Source of the DNA: CAYFHQ01 sp964342805
GTDB lineage: Bacteria > Bacillota > Clostridia > Peptostreptococcales > Acidaminobacteraceae
Direction of reading: 5' to 3'
DNA: 64,000 nucleotides
NCBI GenBank assembly: GCA_964342805.1
Contig: CAYFHQ010000006.1
Coordinates: forward strand, 1 to 64,000
Shown: positions 8,631 to 17,254 of the stretch, piece by piece
Numbering within the stretch: position 1 is the stretch's first letter
Layout of the letters: each line of letters begins with the position of its first letter
Notes under the pieces: generated by a model
Told to the model about the DNA's origin: nothing
The model's input: the letters and a program-made list of their open reading frames with translations, nothing else
Databases searched by the model: none
Made by a program: the position numbers and the translations under genes

Positions 8631-8667
8631 GGGACAGACGGTCTATCCATTGGCAAACCGTTGTCCC
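8631..8667 (-). terminator. Hairpin after the RND adaptor gene
   Basis: GGGACA-G-ACGGT pairs with ACCGT-TGTCCC, with one bulged base and a loop of 14 bases. It lies about 60 bases beyond the adaptor stop. No long T run follows, so termination is probably partial. Confidence 0.4.
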
Positions 8668-8727
8668 TGGGTCGTCGACACCTTCTTATCTAGGAGGTCG
8701 GACGACCGTGCTGTAACTATTCACTTC

Positions 8728-9834
8728 CTAGTCGTTTTCCTCGATTACGTCCACCTTGGTGCCGTCTTCCACAAAGTGCTGGCCCTTGACGATCAGGTTG
8801 GCTCCTGGTTCAAGGTCACCCAGAACCTGCACTCGACTTCCTTCTCGGATGCCCAGTTCCACATCCACTTGGACCGCCACACCGTCTTCTTCAATGAAGA
8901 CATTCTGGTGGTTGCCGTCATCCACAAGGGCATTAAGGGGCACCACTAGGGCGTCGCTTAACTGTTGCAACTGGACATAGACCTCTGTGACCATACCTGG
9001 AAGTAGGGACCCGTTGGTGTTATCCAATTCAATTTCCACGGGGTAGGCGCCACCCACTGCAGCCAGGCTAACGGTGGTAATGGACCCCAGTCGCTCCTCG
9101 TCAATACCTGGGACAAATATCCGTACAGGCATGTCCACTTCAATGTTTCGGATTTGAGAAGCTGGCACATTGGCCTTGACCTTGACTGGGTCCAGTTCAG
9201 AAATGGTGATCATGGACTGGCCTGTGGAGGTTTCGTCTTCTTCGATGGTCCGCTGGATCACAGTCCCGTCAATGGGGCTGGTCACAACCAGGTCACCGGA
9301 CTGCTTGTCCAGGGTTTCCAGGGTCGACCGGTACTGCTCAGCAGCATTATTGTAGTTGACACGGGCCGTGTCAAACTGTGTTTTCACTTGGTCATACTGG
9401 GACTGGGAAATAGCCCCGTTTTTAAGCAAGAGGTCATTGTCAGCCAGAGACTTTTTGGCATTGTCATAATTGATCCAGGCTGAATCCAGCTGGGCCTTGG
9501 ACGCAATCCGTTGGGCTGACGCCGTGTTTTCAAAGCTGGTCTTTACCAGCTCAAAGAGAATGTCTCCCTCTTTGACAGTGTCACCCACGTTGACAAATAC
9601 CGTGTCTACTTCCTGGCCTGCAGGAGCCGCAAGGCTATAGGTTCTTGCAGCCTCCACCTGGCCCAGTAGGAAAAACTCGTCGGTAATTTGACTTGCCTCA
9701 AGGGCCTCCACCTCAACGGGTACGAGGACTTCCTTTTGAACAGGTGTTTGAGTGTCTTGGGTTGGCCCTGCGGCACACGCCGTCAGCACCAAACTACTTA
9801 TGAGTAATAGGCTAAGTACTCCTTTACGCTTCAT
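8728..9834 (-). CDS. RND efflux periplasmic adaptor lipoprotein
   Basis: A 368-residue membrane-fusion protein. The N-terminus is a lipoprotein signal with lipobox LTAC (cysteine near residue 20). It has split lipoyl halves around GDILFELVKTSF and VTSPIDGTVIQR, a helical hairpin between them (about 105-175), a beta-barrel domain, and a C-terminal membrane-proximal domain. It would bridge the RND pump to the outer part of the envelope. The start codon overlaps the pump gene by 11 bases, so the two are coupled. Its lipid anchor differs from the transmembrane anchor of the MacA-type protein at 2126. Confidence 0.93.
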   Translation of the reverse strand: MKRKGVLSLLLISSLVLTACAAGPTQDTQTPVQKEVLVPVEVEALEASQITDEFFLLGQVEAARTYSLAAPAGQEVDTVFVNVGDTVKEGDILFELVKTSFENTASAQRIASKAQLDSAWINYDNAKKSLADNDLLLKNGAISQSQYDQVKTQFDTARVNYNNAAEQYRSTLETLDKQSGDLVVTSPIDGTVIQRTIEEDETSTGQSMITISELDPVKVKANVPASQIRNIEVDMPVRIFVPGIDEERLGSITTVSLAAVGGAYPVEIELDNTNGSLLPGMVTEVYVQLQQLSDALVVPLNALVDDGNHQNVFIEEDGVAVQVDVELGIREGSRVQVLGDLEPGANLIVKGQHFVEDGTKVDVIEEND

Positions 9835-12800
9835 CTAGTGCCTCCATTTCATTTTGGTACACGTCTTCCTCCTGGAATAAACGTAGTTTCTTTTTCACCC
9901 ATGTAATCGCTCCGTCATTGAGGGAGTAGACGATAGGAATAATCATCAGGGTCAATACAGTCGACGCCACGAGGCCAAAGATCAAGGCCCAACCCAACTG
10001 GCCGAGGCTTGGTTCTGCCACGGACATGGGGAGTACCCCACCTATGGTCGTGATGGACGTTGCTAGAACCGGGTTAAACCGGGTCTTCACTGCGTCGATC
10101 AAGGCCTTGTTCCGTTCCATGCCCTCTTTTCTGAGGTAGTTGGCATAGTCCACCAATACAATGGCGTCATTCACGGCGATCCCCACCAGGGAAACCACAC
10201 CAAACAAAGAATAGAAGCCCAGGCTATTGCCTGTTAAGGCCAGGCCAAACATGGTCCCAATCAATCCCAGGGGCACAGACAGTAGGATCACCACTGGTTG
10301 TGTCAGGGAGTTAAACTGTACAGACAGAATAATATAAACCAAGAGGAGGGCAACCATGAAGTTATAGCCCATGTCACCAAAGGCTTCATTCATTTGCTCC
10401 AGTTCCCCACCGTACTCTACATTAAGGGAAGTCGGTACGGGCAGGTCAGCTGCCTTTTCTCTAAACTCCTGGAGGATGGCATTGACGTTGGCGTCTGGGG
10501 CATTGTTGCCCTGGACCCGTACCACCACTTCACCGTCCTGGTGCTGAATCCGGCTAATACCTGGCTGTTCCACCACCTTGGCGACTTCTCCGAAGTTGAC
10601 CTTATTGCCTGTTTGTGTTGTGAACTGGAGGCCATGAAGGTCAGCAACGTTGTCTATCCGCTGGTCCACCCATTCGATTTTTATTTTGGTTTCAACGCCG
10701 TCAATACGGAACTCACCGGCGTCAGTACCTGAGAAGGCCGCCCGGATGTCCTGGGCAATGCCCGCTGTCGTAAGGCCCTTGGCTGCTGCCAGGGTGGGAT
10801 CAATGTCAATAATGATCTCCGGCAGGCCGGCTTCTGCGTCGGTTGTGACGTCCACTGCTCCAGGAATATTTTCCAGGATATTCTTGTATTCCAAAGCGAT
10901 GATCCGAAGTTCATCATAGCTGGCACCGGTCAGTCGAATATCAATGACCGATGACCCTGGAGGGCCACCCATGTCCAGGGCTGCGTCAACCGTCATGTCT
11001 GCCCCTGGGATGTTGGCTAGTTCCTGTCTAAGAACAGTGACCATGTCAAATCCATTGATGGTTCTTTCCTCTTCAGGAATCAGTTCCACCTGAATGCTTG
11101 CTGTATTTTGCTGGTCACTGGTCAGGCTATTGGTGCCAGAAGCACCGCTACCAATGTTGGACGTAAAGTTGTCCACGTTTTCCATTTCAAATAGGCGTTC
11201 TTCCACCTGGCCTACAATGGCTTCTGTGTCACCCAGTTTGGACCCAATGGGAAGTTCCACATTGACGGTCATGGACGAGGGTTCCTCGTTGGGAAGGAGT
11301 TCCAGGGGTACGTAACCCAGGGGTACCAGGGCCACTGCAGCGATCAGGAGTACAAAAGCTGTAACCAGGATCACTACCCGCTTCCAGGTGGACTTCATGA
11401 CACCTGCCAGCCAGTTGCCATAGGCCTCAATATGGGCCCCATGGCCATGGGCGTGTTTAAAGCGGAATTGCTTGATATACATGGCCATGGAGAATCCAAT
11501 GGCTCCAATGTAGGAGTAGGTTCCAATCTCACCGTCAATCCTAAAGGCAAAGAGGGCTAGGACAGCAACAGCTGCAACCGATAGCCACTTTCGCAAGTTG
11601 GACGTTTTTGCTTTCAGACCATCCATGGTTTCCTTGTACCTGCCTAGGAACCGGGCTGCTATGGTTGGCGTCACGATCAAGGAAATGATAAAGGACGACC
11701 CAATGGTATAGAGGATGGTCAAGGGCAGGGACCGTAACATGAGACCCAGCATACCCGGCGTCATGGCCAGGGGCACAAAGGCTGCCAGAGTGGTCAAGGT
11801 CGCAGCCATAACGGCTGGTGCCACTTGGTTAATGGCAATCTTAGCTGCCGTCTTGCGGTCTAGGCCAAAGTCTCGAATCCGGTCTATGTTTTCGATCACG
11901 ACAATGGCGTTATCCACCAGAAGACCCAGGGCAATAACAAATCCCATGAGGGAGATGGTATTAAAGGTCACACCTGTGGACCGCATAAGGATCATACCGA
12001 TAAAGAGGGAGGTCGGAATAACCAAGGCCACAATCAGGGCTTCCCGGAGGTCAATAAAGAGGAAGAGGACCAGGATAACAACCAGGAGACCGGCAATGGC
12101 AGAGTCCATTACATTGGCCAGGTCGTCTTCCACATCCTCTGCAAAGTTGGAGTTGATAATGACATCAAAGTCTCCGTTGTAGAGGGTTCCTTTCCCGTCT
12201 TCAATGATCTGTAGGATTTCATTGGCTGGGCCAATGGTGTCTGCTCCGGCTTCCCGGAAGACGGACATGAAAATAACCGGGGTTGTCTGGTTTCCCGCTT
12301 CTTGTCGGTAGGTTCTTGATATCTTGTTGTCCATGTCCACAGAGGCATAGACATCCGCCACGTCTGACAAGCGGAAAACCGACTGGCCCGCCATGATCAT
12401 GGTGTTGGCCACGTCGTCCACGCTGGTGAAGTTTTCCTCCACCCGCATGTTGTAGACATTGCCGTCCAGGGTGGCTTCACCGGCTGGTATACCAATATTG
12501 GCCGCCTGTAGGGACTGCTGGATCTGGGAGGCTGAGACCCCGTAGTTTTCCAACTTCAGTGGGTCAATGGCGATCCGCACAATGGGATCAGCGTCTCCGG
12601 ACACAGTGACTTCGTCAATGCCCTTGACCGCCTCGAAGGCAACCTTTAAGTTGTCGGCCGCGTCCGTTAGTCGCGCAGAATCCGCATCTCCCGTTAGGGA
12701 CATGGTTAAAATGGGGATCATGTCAGTTTTGAAGTGGATAATAACAGGTTCTTCTGCCCCGTCAGGTAGTTCCACTCCGTCTACGGCTTTTTTGACTTCG

Positions 12801-13171
12801 TCTAAGGCTTCAGCCATGTCAATGCCGAACTCATAGTTCATCATCATGGTCATAAGACCTGACGAAGATGTGGAAGAATAATCACTCAGATCATCCAGTC
12901 CACGGATTGCATCCTCAATGGGGTCAGCCACTAGCTGCTCCACATCGGAGGGGGATGCGCCCAAATACGGTACGCTGAAAGCAATGATATTGGACTCCAC
13001 CTGGGGGATCGATTCCCGCGGTAGGTCATTGTAGGATATCCACCCCACCAGCAATATCGCAATCAAAATGAGATATACCGTCCGGTACCGGTCAATGAAT
13101 AGCTCCGAAATTTTACCTAGGAGGTTTTTCGGTTGATTCAGCTCCGGTATATCCACGTGTTTTTTGCTCAT
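9824..13171 (-). CDS. RND-family efflux permease (HAE1-like)
   Basis: An 1115-residue proton-driven exporter. It has an N-terminal transmembrane helix, a large porter domain, a bundle including GLLVDNAIVVIENIDR (the TM4 aspartate motif, with N where many members have a second D), and a second repeat ending after PVLATSITTIGGVLPMS. The length exceeds the usual 1020-1050. An extra segment at about residues 515-580, between the two pseudo-symmetric halves, contains two hydrophobic stretches and a histidine-rich FKHAHGHGAH. The start has GGAGCAGG upstream. It is first in the operon with the adaptor at 8728, preceded by 11-bp direct repeats. Confidence 0.94.
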   Translation of the reverse strand: MSKKHVDIPELNQPKNLLGKISELFIDRYRTVYLILIAILLVGWISYNDLPRESIPQVESNIIAFSVPYLGASPSDVEQLVADPIEDAIRGLDDLSDYSSTSSSGLMTMMMNYEFGIDMAEALDEVKKAVDGVELPDGAEEPVIIHFKTDMIPILTMSLTGDADSARLTDAADNLKVAFEAVKGIDEVTVSGDADPIVRIAIDPLKLENYGVSASQIQQSLQAANIGIPAGEATLDGNVYNMRVEENFTSVDDVANTMIMAGQSVFRLSDVADVYASVDMDNKISRTYRQEAGNQTTPVIFMSVFREAGADTIGPANEILQIIEDGKGTLYNGDFDVIINSNFAEDVEDDLANVMDSAIAGLLVVILVLFLFIDLREALIVALVIPTSLFIGMILMRSTGVTFNTISLMGFVIALGLLVDNAIVVIENIDRIRDFGLDRKTAAKIAINQVAPAVMAATLTTLAAFVPLAMTPGMLGLMLRSLPLTILYTIGSSFIISLIVTPTIAARFLGRYKETMDGLKAKTSNLRKWLSVAAVAVLALFAFRIDGEIGTYSYIGAIGFSMAMYIKQFRFKHAHGHGAHIEAYGNWLAGVMKSTWKRVVILVTAFVLLIAAVALVPLGYVPLELLPNEEPSSMTVNVELPIGSKLGDTEAIVGQVEERLFEMENVDNFTSNIGSGASGTNSLTSDQQNTASIQVELIPEEERTINGFDMVTVLRQELANIPGADMTVDAALDMGGPPGSSVIDIRLTGASYDELRIIALEYKNILENIPGAVDVTTDAEAGLPEIIIDIDPTLAAAKGLTTAGIAQDIRAAFSGTDAGEFRIDGVETKIKIEWVDQRIDNVADLHGLQFTTQTGNKVNFGEVAKVVEQPGISRIQHQDGEVVVRVQGNNAPDANVNAILQEFREKAADLPVPTSLNVEYGGELEQMNEAFGDMGYNFMVALLLVYIILSVQFNSLTQPVVILLSVPLGLIGTMFGLALTGNSLGFYSLFGVVSLVGIAVNDAIVLVDYANYLRKEGMERNKALIDAVKTRFNPVLATSITTIGGVLPMSVAEPSLGQLGWALIFGLVASTVLTLMIIPIVYSLNDGAITWVKKKLRLFQEEDVYQNEMEALDEA

Positions 13172-13237
13172 ACACCTGCTCCTTTCACTCGCTCAACTTC
13201 ATAGTAAATCAGGCGTGTAAAGTTCGTCGTAAGGAAA

Positions 13238-13277
13238 TCTAAAATTTCTCCAAAGTGGTTCTAAAATGAATCTAAAG
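13238..13277 (-). promoter_or_regulatory. Four direct repeats at 11-bp spacing upstream of the RND operon
   Basis: On the + strand the heptamers TCTAAAA, TCCAAAG, TCTAAAA and TCTAAAG begin at 13238, 13249, 13260 and 13271, exactly 11 bp apart. OmpR/PhoB-family regulators bind tandem half-sites at this spacing. The array ends about 65 bases upstream of the RND start codon, so the regulator at 6350 is the obvious candidate. Confidence 0.6.
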
Positions 13278-13283
13278 CGAAAA

Positions 13284-13319
13284 AATGCCGCTCCGGATCG
13301 TCAGACCCGTAGCGGCATT
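13284..13319 (-). terminator. Intrinsic terminator of the RseC-like/PAS kinase operon
   Basis: A stem of AATGCCGCT with AGCGGCATT and additional inner pairing (CCGGATCG / CAGACCCG region), followed on the minus strand by a run of six T. It lies just beyond the kinase stop at 13332 and just upstream of the repeats at 13238. Confidence 0.88.
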
Positions 13320-13331
13320 GTCAGCTTGAAT

Positions 13332-14867
13332 TTAGAGCTTGGAAATCAGGGTAAATCGCGTCTTCTCCCCACGGATAGACTCGCAGGTAATGGTTCCATT
13401 CATTTGTTCTTGAACGATGCTTCGGACTAGGTAGAGTCCAAGGCCAGCTCCTGCCTGTTCATGCTCATTGTGGTCAGCCGTACTGAAGAAGGGCTCGAAG
13501 ATATGGGGCAGGTCTTCTGGGTCAACACCCCTACCATCGTCTTCAAAAATAATGGTAAAGTCCTCCTCGGTTTTGGATGCGCTTATACCGATGGTTCCCT
13601 TGTCCCGGTCACTAAAGCCATGGACCACTGCGTTGAGCAAGAGGTTACTAAAGATCTGACTGAGGACACCGGACGGATAGGACACGATCAAGTCCTTGTC
13701 AATGTTCAGTTTGTAGGTAATCTGCTTACGCTTGAGGTAGTGTTTCAAGCTGGACTGGACATTGTGGATGGTGTCTAGCACATTGCTATTTATGAGTTCT
13801 TGTTTGGTTTGGTCGGTGGCCATTTTTTTGAAGCGGAGCATCATATCAGAGGCATTGGACACATTACGGTCAATGATCTGGGCTGACTCTTCCATTTGAT
13901 CCATGAAGTCGAGGAAGTCCCTCTTGGTCATGGCTCCTTCATTATAGTGGTTCCGCATGATCTTAACTTCCCGGTCCACATATGAGCCTGCCGTTTTGGC
14001 TGCACCAAGGGGTGTATTGAGCTCATGGGCCAAGCCTGCCACCATGTTGCCCAGGGAGGTCATGCGTTCTGTATAGACCATACGGTCCCGGAGTTTTCGG
14101 GTATGGTCTAGGGCACTTCGTAGGTCCTGGTTGGTTCTTTCCAACTGGGTGGTAAGGCCCCGCTGGTCTTGCAGGCTGGACGTGAGTTCTTGGTTGGAAA
14201 CCTCAAGCTGTCTGGTACGGTCTTTGACCCGCTTTTCCAGCTGGGCATTGATCTTTAGCAGGGCCGTTTCATATTGCTTGAGGGCTTCAATTTCCTGCAA
14301 GTAGACCATATATTCCGCCACTTGACCCGACTGATTACGCACGGGTGAAATGGACAGGAGGGCGTGCATCCGTTGGCCGTCGGCACATCGGACCCGGACC
14401 TCTCTGGAATTGTGGTCACTGTCTTCTAAAATGGCCTCTAGGGACTCATTCCACTCAAAGAGATCAGCTATGGGGCGTCCCAGTAAAATGGCTGCATTCC
14501 CCTGGAACATGACCTGGGCCCTGGGGTTGGTTTCCCGGACAATGAGGTTGCGATCCAGGGCTAAAATCCCCACCAGACCCTGGTCATAGTGGGATTGGTA
14601 GCGGGCCAAGGAACTCCGCAGGTTGTCTGATACTTCGTTGATCTTGGTGAGGCCATTGAAGATCAGGCCCCATAGGAGGGCAGCTGTCAAAAAGACATAG
14701 GCGTTGCCCTTGATGGTTTGAATGAAAGCCATGGTGTCCACATCGGTCACAAAGATGGAAAGTATGCGGTCCGAGAGGAGGATCCAGAGCATGCCAAAAA
14801 TGACGTAAATAATGGTTACGTGGTTTGCTAGTCTATATTTTTCTAGGAAGTCTGTCACTTTGTTCAT
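13332..14867 (-). CDS. PAS-domain membrane histidine kinase
   Basis: A 511-residue kinase. Two transmembrane helices (about residues 18-40 and 53-73) are joined by a very short loop, so the protein has no real extracellular sensor. A PAS domain follows at about 85-200, then a coiled coil (about 205-265). The HisKA region has GLAHELNTPLGAAKT (histidine near 281), and HATPase_c contains EDDGRGVDPEDLP and GAGLGLYLV. No response regulator gene is next to it. It follows the RseC-like gene by 12 bases, and its ribosome site overlaps that gene's stop codon. Co-transcription with a redox-type membrane protein hints at redox sensing through the PAS domain; this is inference. Confidence 0.9.
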   Translation of the reverse strand: MNKVTDFLEKYRLANHVTIIYVIFGMLWILLSDRILSIFVTDVDTMAFIQTIKGNAYVFLTAALLWGLIFNGLTKINEVSDNLRSSLARYQSHYDQGLVGILALDRNLIVRETNPRAQVMFQGNAAILLGRPIADLFEWNESLEAILEDSDHNSREVRVRCADGQRMHALLSISPVRNQSGQVAEYMVYLQEIEALKQYETALLKINAQLEKRVKDRTRQLEVSNQELTSSLQDQRGLTTQLERTNQDLRSALDHTRKLRDRMVYTERMTSLGNMVAGLAHELNTPLGAAKTAGSYVDREVKIMRNHYNEGAMTKRDFLDFMDQMEESAQIIDRNVSNASDMMLRFKKMATDQTKQELINSNVLDTIHNVQSSLKHYLKRKQITYKLNIDKDLIVSYPSGVLSQIFSNLLLNAVVHGFSDRDKGTIGISASKTEEDFTIIFEDDGRGVDPEDLPHIFEPFFSTADHNEHEQAGAGLGLYLVRSIVQEQMNGTITCESIRGEKTRFTLISKL

Positions 14868-14879
14868 TCTACTGAACTC

Positions 14880-15311
14880 CTATAATTTATGAACAATTCG
14901 ATCCATCACTAGGATTTGATCATCACCTTGTTCTTGTTTGTTGCTCCATAGTTTGACCAAGCCAAAGCCTATGACTAAGCCAACGACACCTGTGGCAATG
15001 CCCAGGGCGTCTGTATGGGTCATTCCTGCTTGTCCAAAGGCCCATAGGCCAAAGAAAATACCACCGATGAATAAGATCAAGGGCACGGTATAGAGGACAA
15101 ATGTGGTTTGAATTAAATGGGCAGGTTCCATTTTTAGTACAACAAAGTCACCGGATTTTGCCTCCAAGGTATTGGGCACTTGGATTTGCATCATGGGTGC
15201 TTCACAGCCTCCTGCACAGGTGGAGCATTTGTCACCACACTCGGACATCCGCTGCACCTCGATCACGGCCACTTCTTCTCTTGTGTCGATTACTTTTGCT
15301 ACTTTATCCAA
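14880..15311 (-). CDS. RseC/MucC-like positive regulator, SoxR-reducing system family
   Basis: A membrane protein of about 143 residues. A cytoplasmic N-terminal domain carries a cysteine cluster, CGDKCSTCAGGC, typical of the family, followed by two transmembrane helices (about residues 75-97 and 103-125). RseC proteins are linked to electron-transfer (Rnf/Rsx) and redox-stress systems. The TTG at 15311 is preferred because GGAGG lies eight bases upstream; a GTG at 15320 abuts that site with no spacing. It is first in a two-gene operon with the PAS kinase. No rnf or rsx genes are visible in the window. Confidence 0.85.
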   Translation of the reverse strand: MDKVAKVIDTREEVAVIEVQRMSECGDKCSTCAGGCEAPMMQIQVPNTLEAKSGDFVVLKMEPAHLIQTTFVLYTVPLILFIGGIFFGLWAFGQAGMTHTDALGIATGVVGLVIGFGLVKLWSNKQEQGDDQILVMDRIVHKL

Positions 15312-15443
15312 TTTTCTCACCTCCGTGGTCTACTGAATGTATACCCACAAGCGTCTAATTATGCACAGGAGAATTCTGATCCCTTGGATAGACCCTAGAT
15401 TTTCGGGTACATAGACAATATAGGTAAGAAAGGTGGAATGGTA

Positions 15444-16367
15444 ATGGCAAAGATTCTAGTTACTGGTGGTATGGGCTTTGTGGGTTCCCACATTGTCGAC
15501 GCCTTAATTGAAAATCACGAGGTGGTTGTCATTGGTCGAAACACCCTGGCCCGGCACCACCACACCCATGAAAACGCCATATATGAATGGCTGGATATTC
15601 GAGGAAAAGAACTTTTGCCTGTTTTCCAGCGGCACGAGCCGGACTATGTGATCCACTTGGCCGCCCAGGTTGATGTGGCGGAGTCTGTGAACTATCCCAG
15701 CATGGACGCTGACTTAAATGTAAACGGTACCATTAATGTCCTTGAGGCCTGTCGCCTGACCGGGGTCAAGAAAATTCTCTTTGCTTCGACAGCGGCTGTT
15801 TATGGCCAGCCCCAATACCTGGGCATTGACGAAAATCATCCGATTTCACCCATGGCCCCCTATGGATTGTCTAAGTATGTAGCTGAGCGTTATATTGCCC
15901 TTTATCATAAACTCTATGATCTTCCCTACACCATCCTCCGTTTGGCCAATGTATATGGGCCACGGCAGACGGTAAAGTCTGATGGTGCAGTGGTTTCTAC
16001 CTTAATCGATCTCTATTTACGGGGTAAGGCCCCTACGATTCACGGGACTGGTCAACAGACCCGAGACTTCATTTATGTGGCAGACGTGGTGTCCATTTTT
16101 GAGCGTTGTCTCACCCGAGGTGACGGGGAAGTTTTTAATGTAGGTAAGGGCCACCAGACCACCATTAATGAGCTGGTCAACTTGCTCAACGGGACCTTTG
16201 AAATCCATACAGAGCCCCTCTATACGCCCCCACGTCTAGGGGATATTGACCATTCTTATTTTGACATCAGCAAACTCATGACCGTCCTGGATTGGCAACC
16301 AGAATACAGTCTGGAAGACGGCCTTGTGGACACGGTTCATTATTACCGTCGTTCCTTGCGGATGTAG
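15444..16367 (+). CDS. NAD-dependent NDP-sugar epimerase/dehydratase (GalE-like)
   Basis: A 307-residue extended short-chain dehydrogenase. The Rossmann motif GGMGFVGSHIVD is at residues 7-18, the DVAESV loop follows, and the catalytic YxxxK is PYGLSKY near residue 147. The length and C-terminal part fit UDP-glucose 4-epimerases and related sugar-nucleotide epimerases. It probably supplies activated sugar for the surface glycans handled by the transferases at 20456-25307. The ATG at 15444 is seven bases after AGGTGG; an ATG at 15438 is too close. It is transcribed alone and ends at the terminator at 16435. Confidence 0.88.
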   Translation: MAKILVTGGMGFVGSHIVDALIENHEVVVIGRNTLARHHHTHENAIYEWLDIRGKELLPVFQRHEPDYVIHLAAQVDVAESVNYPSMDADLNVNGTINVLEACRLTGVKKILFASTAAVYGQPQYLGIDENHPISPMAPYGLSKYVAERYIALYHKLYDLPYTILRLANVYGPRQTVKSDGAVVSTLIDLYLRGKAPTIHGTGQQTRDFIYVADVVSIFERCLTRGDGEVFNVGKGHQTTINELVNLLNGTFEIHTEPLYTPPRLGDIDHSYFDISKLMTVLDWQPEYSLEDGLVDTVHYYRRSLRM

Positions 16368-16434
16368 ATTAGACGTCTACTTGCCCTATTTGGTGCAACT
16401 TTCTTAACTGAATTACAAACGCCCCAGGTGAATC

Positions 16435-16473
16435 AACCCGCCGTTTTCTCCTTTGAGAACACGGCGGGTTTTT
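16435..16473 (+). terminator. Intrinsic terminator of the epimerase gene
   Basis: The 10-bp stem AACCCGCCGT / ACGGCGGGTT is followed on the + strand by TTTG. It also lies immediately downstream of the convergent pgsA stop and may block both transcripts, although the minus side has no T run. Confidence 0.75.
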
Positions 16474-16476
16474 GAC

Positions 16477-17016
16477 TTACTCTCCTACGCTTCCGTGGTG
16501 GTTTTGATAATAGATAATAGAATAATTAACAAGTGCGACAAAGGTTAGAAGCGTGGCAAGAATAATGGTTCCGGCACTAATGGTGTTTGGCATTTCCGTC
16601 AGATTTGCGGCCACAGCTATATAGAAGACTGTGGTAGCCATTTTACCCCATAGATTTGACGGAATAACCACCTGATTCACTTTCCTAAAATAGAGCACCA
16701 AACCACTAACGATCATAAAGGCTTCTTTGAGTCCCACTAAAATCACAATCCAAGATGGTATGGACTGGGTCAGGGTTAAACAATAGAGCACCGTAATGAG
16801 CATTAGCTTATCGGCCAAGGGATCCAAAACAGTCCCCAAGGTCGTCTGCATATTCCACCGTCTTGCAATATACCCGTCGGCAACGTCGGTTGCCCCTGCC
16901 AGGAGAAAAATGCCCAGTGACTGAAGCATGGCCTGGGGATGCCCCGAAAAATAAACGGAGACAAAAACCGGGATCAGAACGAGTCGGAATATCGTCAGAA
17001 GATTAGGAAGATTCAT
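16477..17016 (-). CDS. pgsA: CDP-diacylglycerol-glycerol-3-phosphate 3-phosphatidyltransferase
   Basis: A 179-residue membrane enzyme making phosphatidylglycerol phosphate from CDP-diacylglycerol and glycerol-3-phosphate. The CDP-alcohol phosphotransferase signature D-G-x2-A-R-x8-G-x3-D-x3-D is intact in DVADGYIARRW followed by GTVLDPLAD (about residues 42-68). It has four to five predicted transmembrane helices. The start has AGGAGG seven bases upstream, and a near-consensus TTGACA lies on the minus strand around 17056. The gene is monocistronic here; in many Firmicutes pgsA lies elsewhere with competence or cell-division genes. Confidence 0.93.
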   Translation of the reverse strand: MNLPNLLTIFRLVLIPVFVSVYFSGHPQAMLQSLGIFLLAGATDVADGYIARRWNMQTTLGTVLDPLADKLMLITVLYCLTLTQSIPSWIVILVGLKEAFMIVSGLVLYFRKVNQVVIPSNLWGKMATTVFYIAVAANLTEMPNTISAGTIILATLLTFVALVNYSIIYYQNHHGSVGE

Positions 17017-17133
17017 AGTCCACCTCCTGAAAACGTTCTATTCTATTGTATCATGTCAAGTTTTGCCCGACTAGAAGGATTTCCCTCCTTTGAAACATCT
17101 TACACCTGCCAGGGACAGACTGCCTGGTGGTGG

Positions 17134-17161
17134 TTGACTTTTGTCGGGAATAGGATATAAT
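17134..17161 (+). promoter_or_regulatory. Sigma-A-type promoter of the selenoprotein glutathione peroxidase
   Basis: TTGACT (17134-17139), a 16-bp spacer and a perfect TATAAT (17156-17161). The likely start point falls around 17168, immediately before a 14-bp palindrome. Confidence 0.75.
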
Positions 17162-17176
17162 AATTGTACCAAATTG

Positions 17177-17190
17177 AATTGCATGCAATT
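17177..17190. promoter_or_regulatory. Perfect 14-bp palindrome at the gpx transcription start
   Basis: AATTGCATGCAATT is its own reverse complement. It starts 15 bases after the -10 element, the position of a classic repressor site. It does not match the PerR box or the Rex box as I know them, so the binding protein is unknown. Confidence 0.5.
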
Positions 17191-17254
17191 TATAAGGCGG
17201 TGTAAATGAGATTCCGGCGTATGAATGTAACTTTGAAATGTTTCAGGAGGTCCT

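Noticed and set aside
11715..12182. 155-codon + strand frame opposite the RND pump
   Set aside because: Its product is rich in Arg/Met/Ile/Thr without domain features and is antisense to conserved RND sequence.
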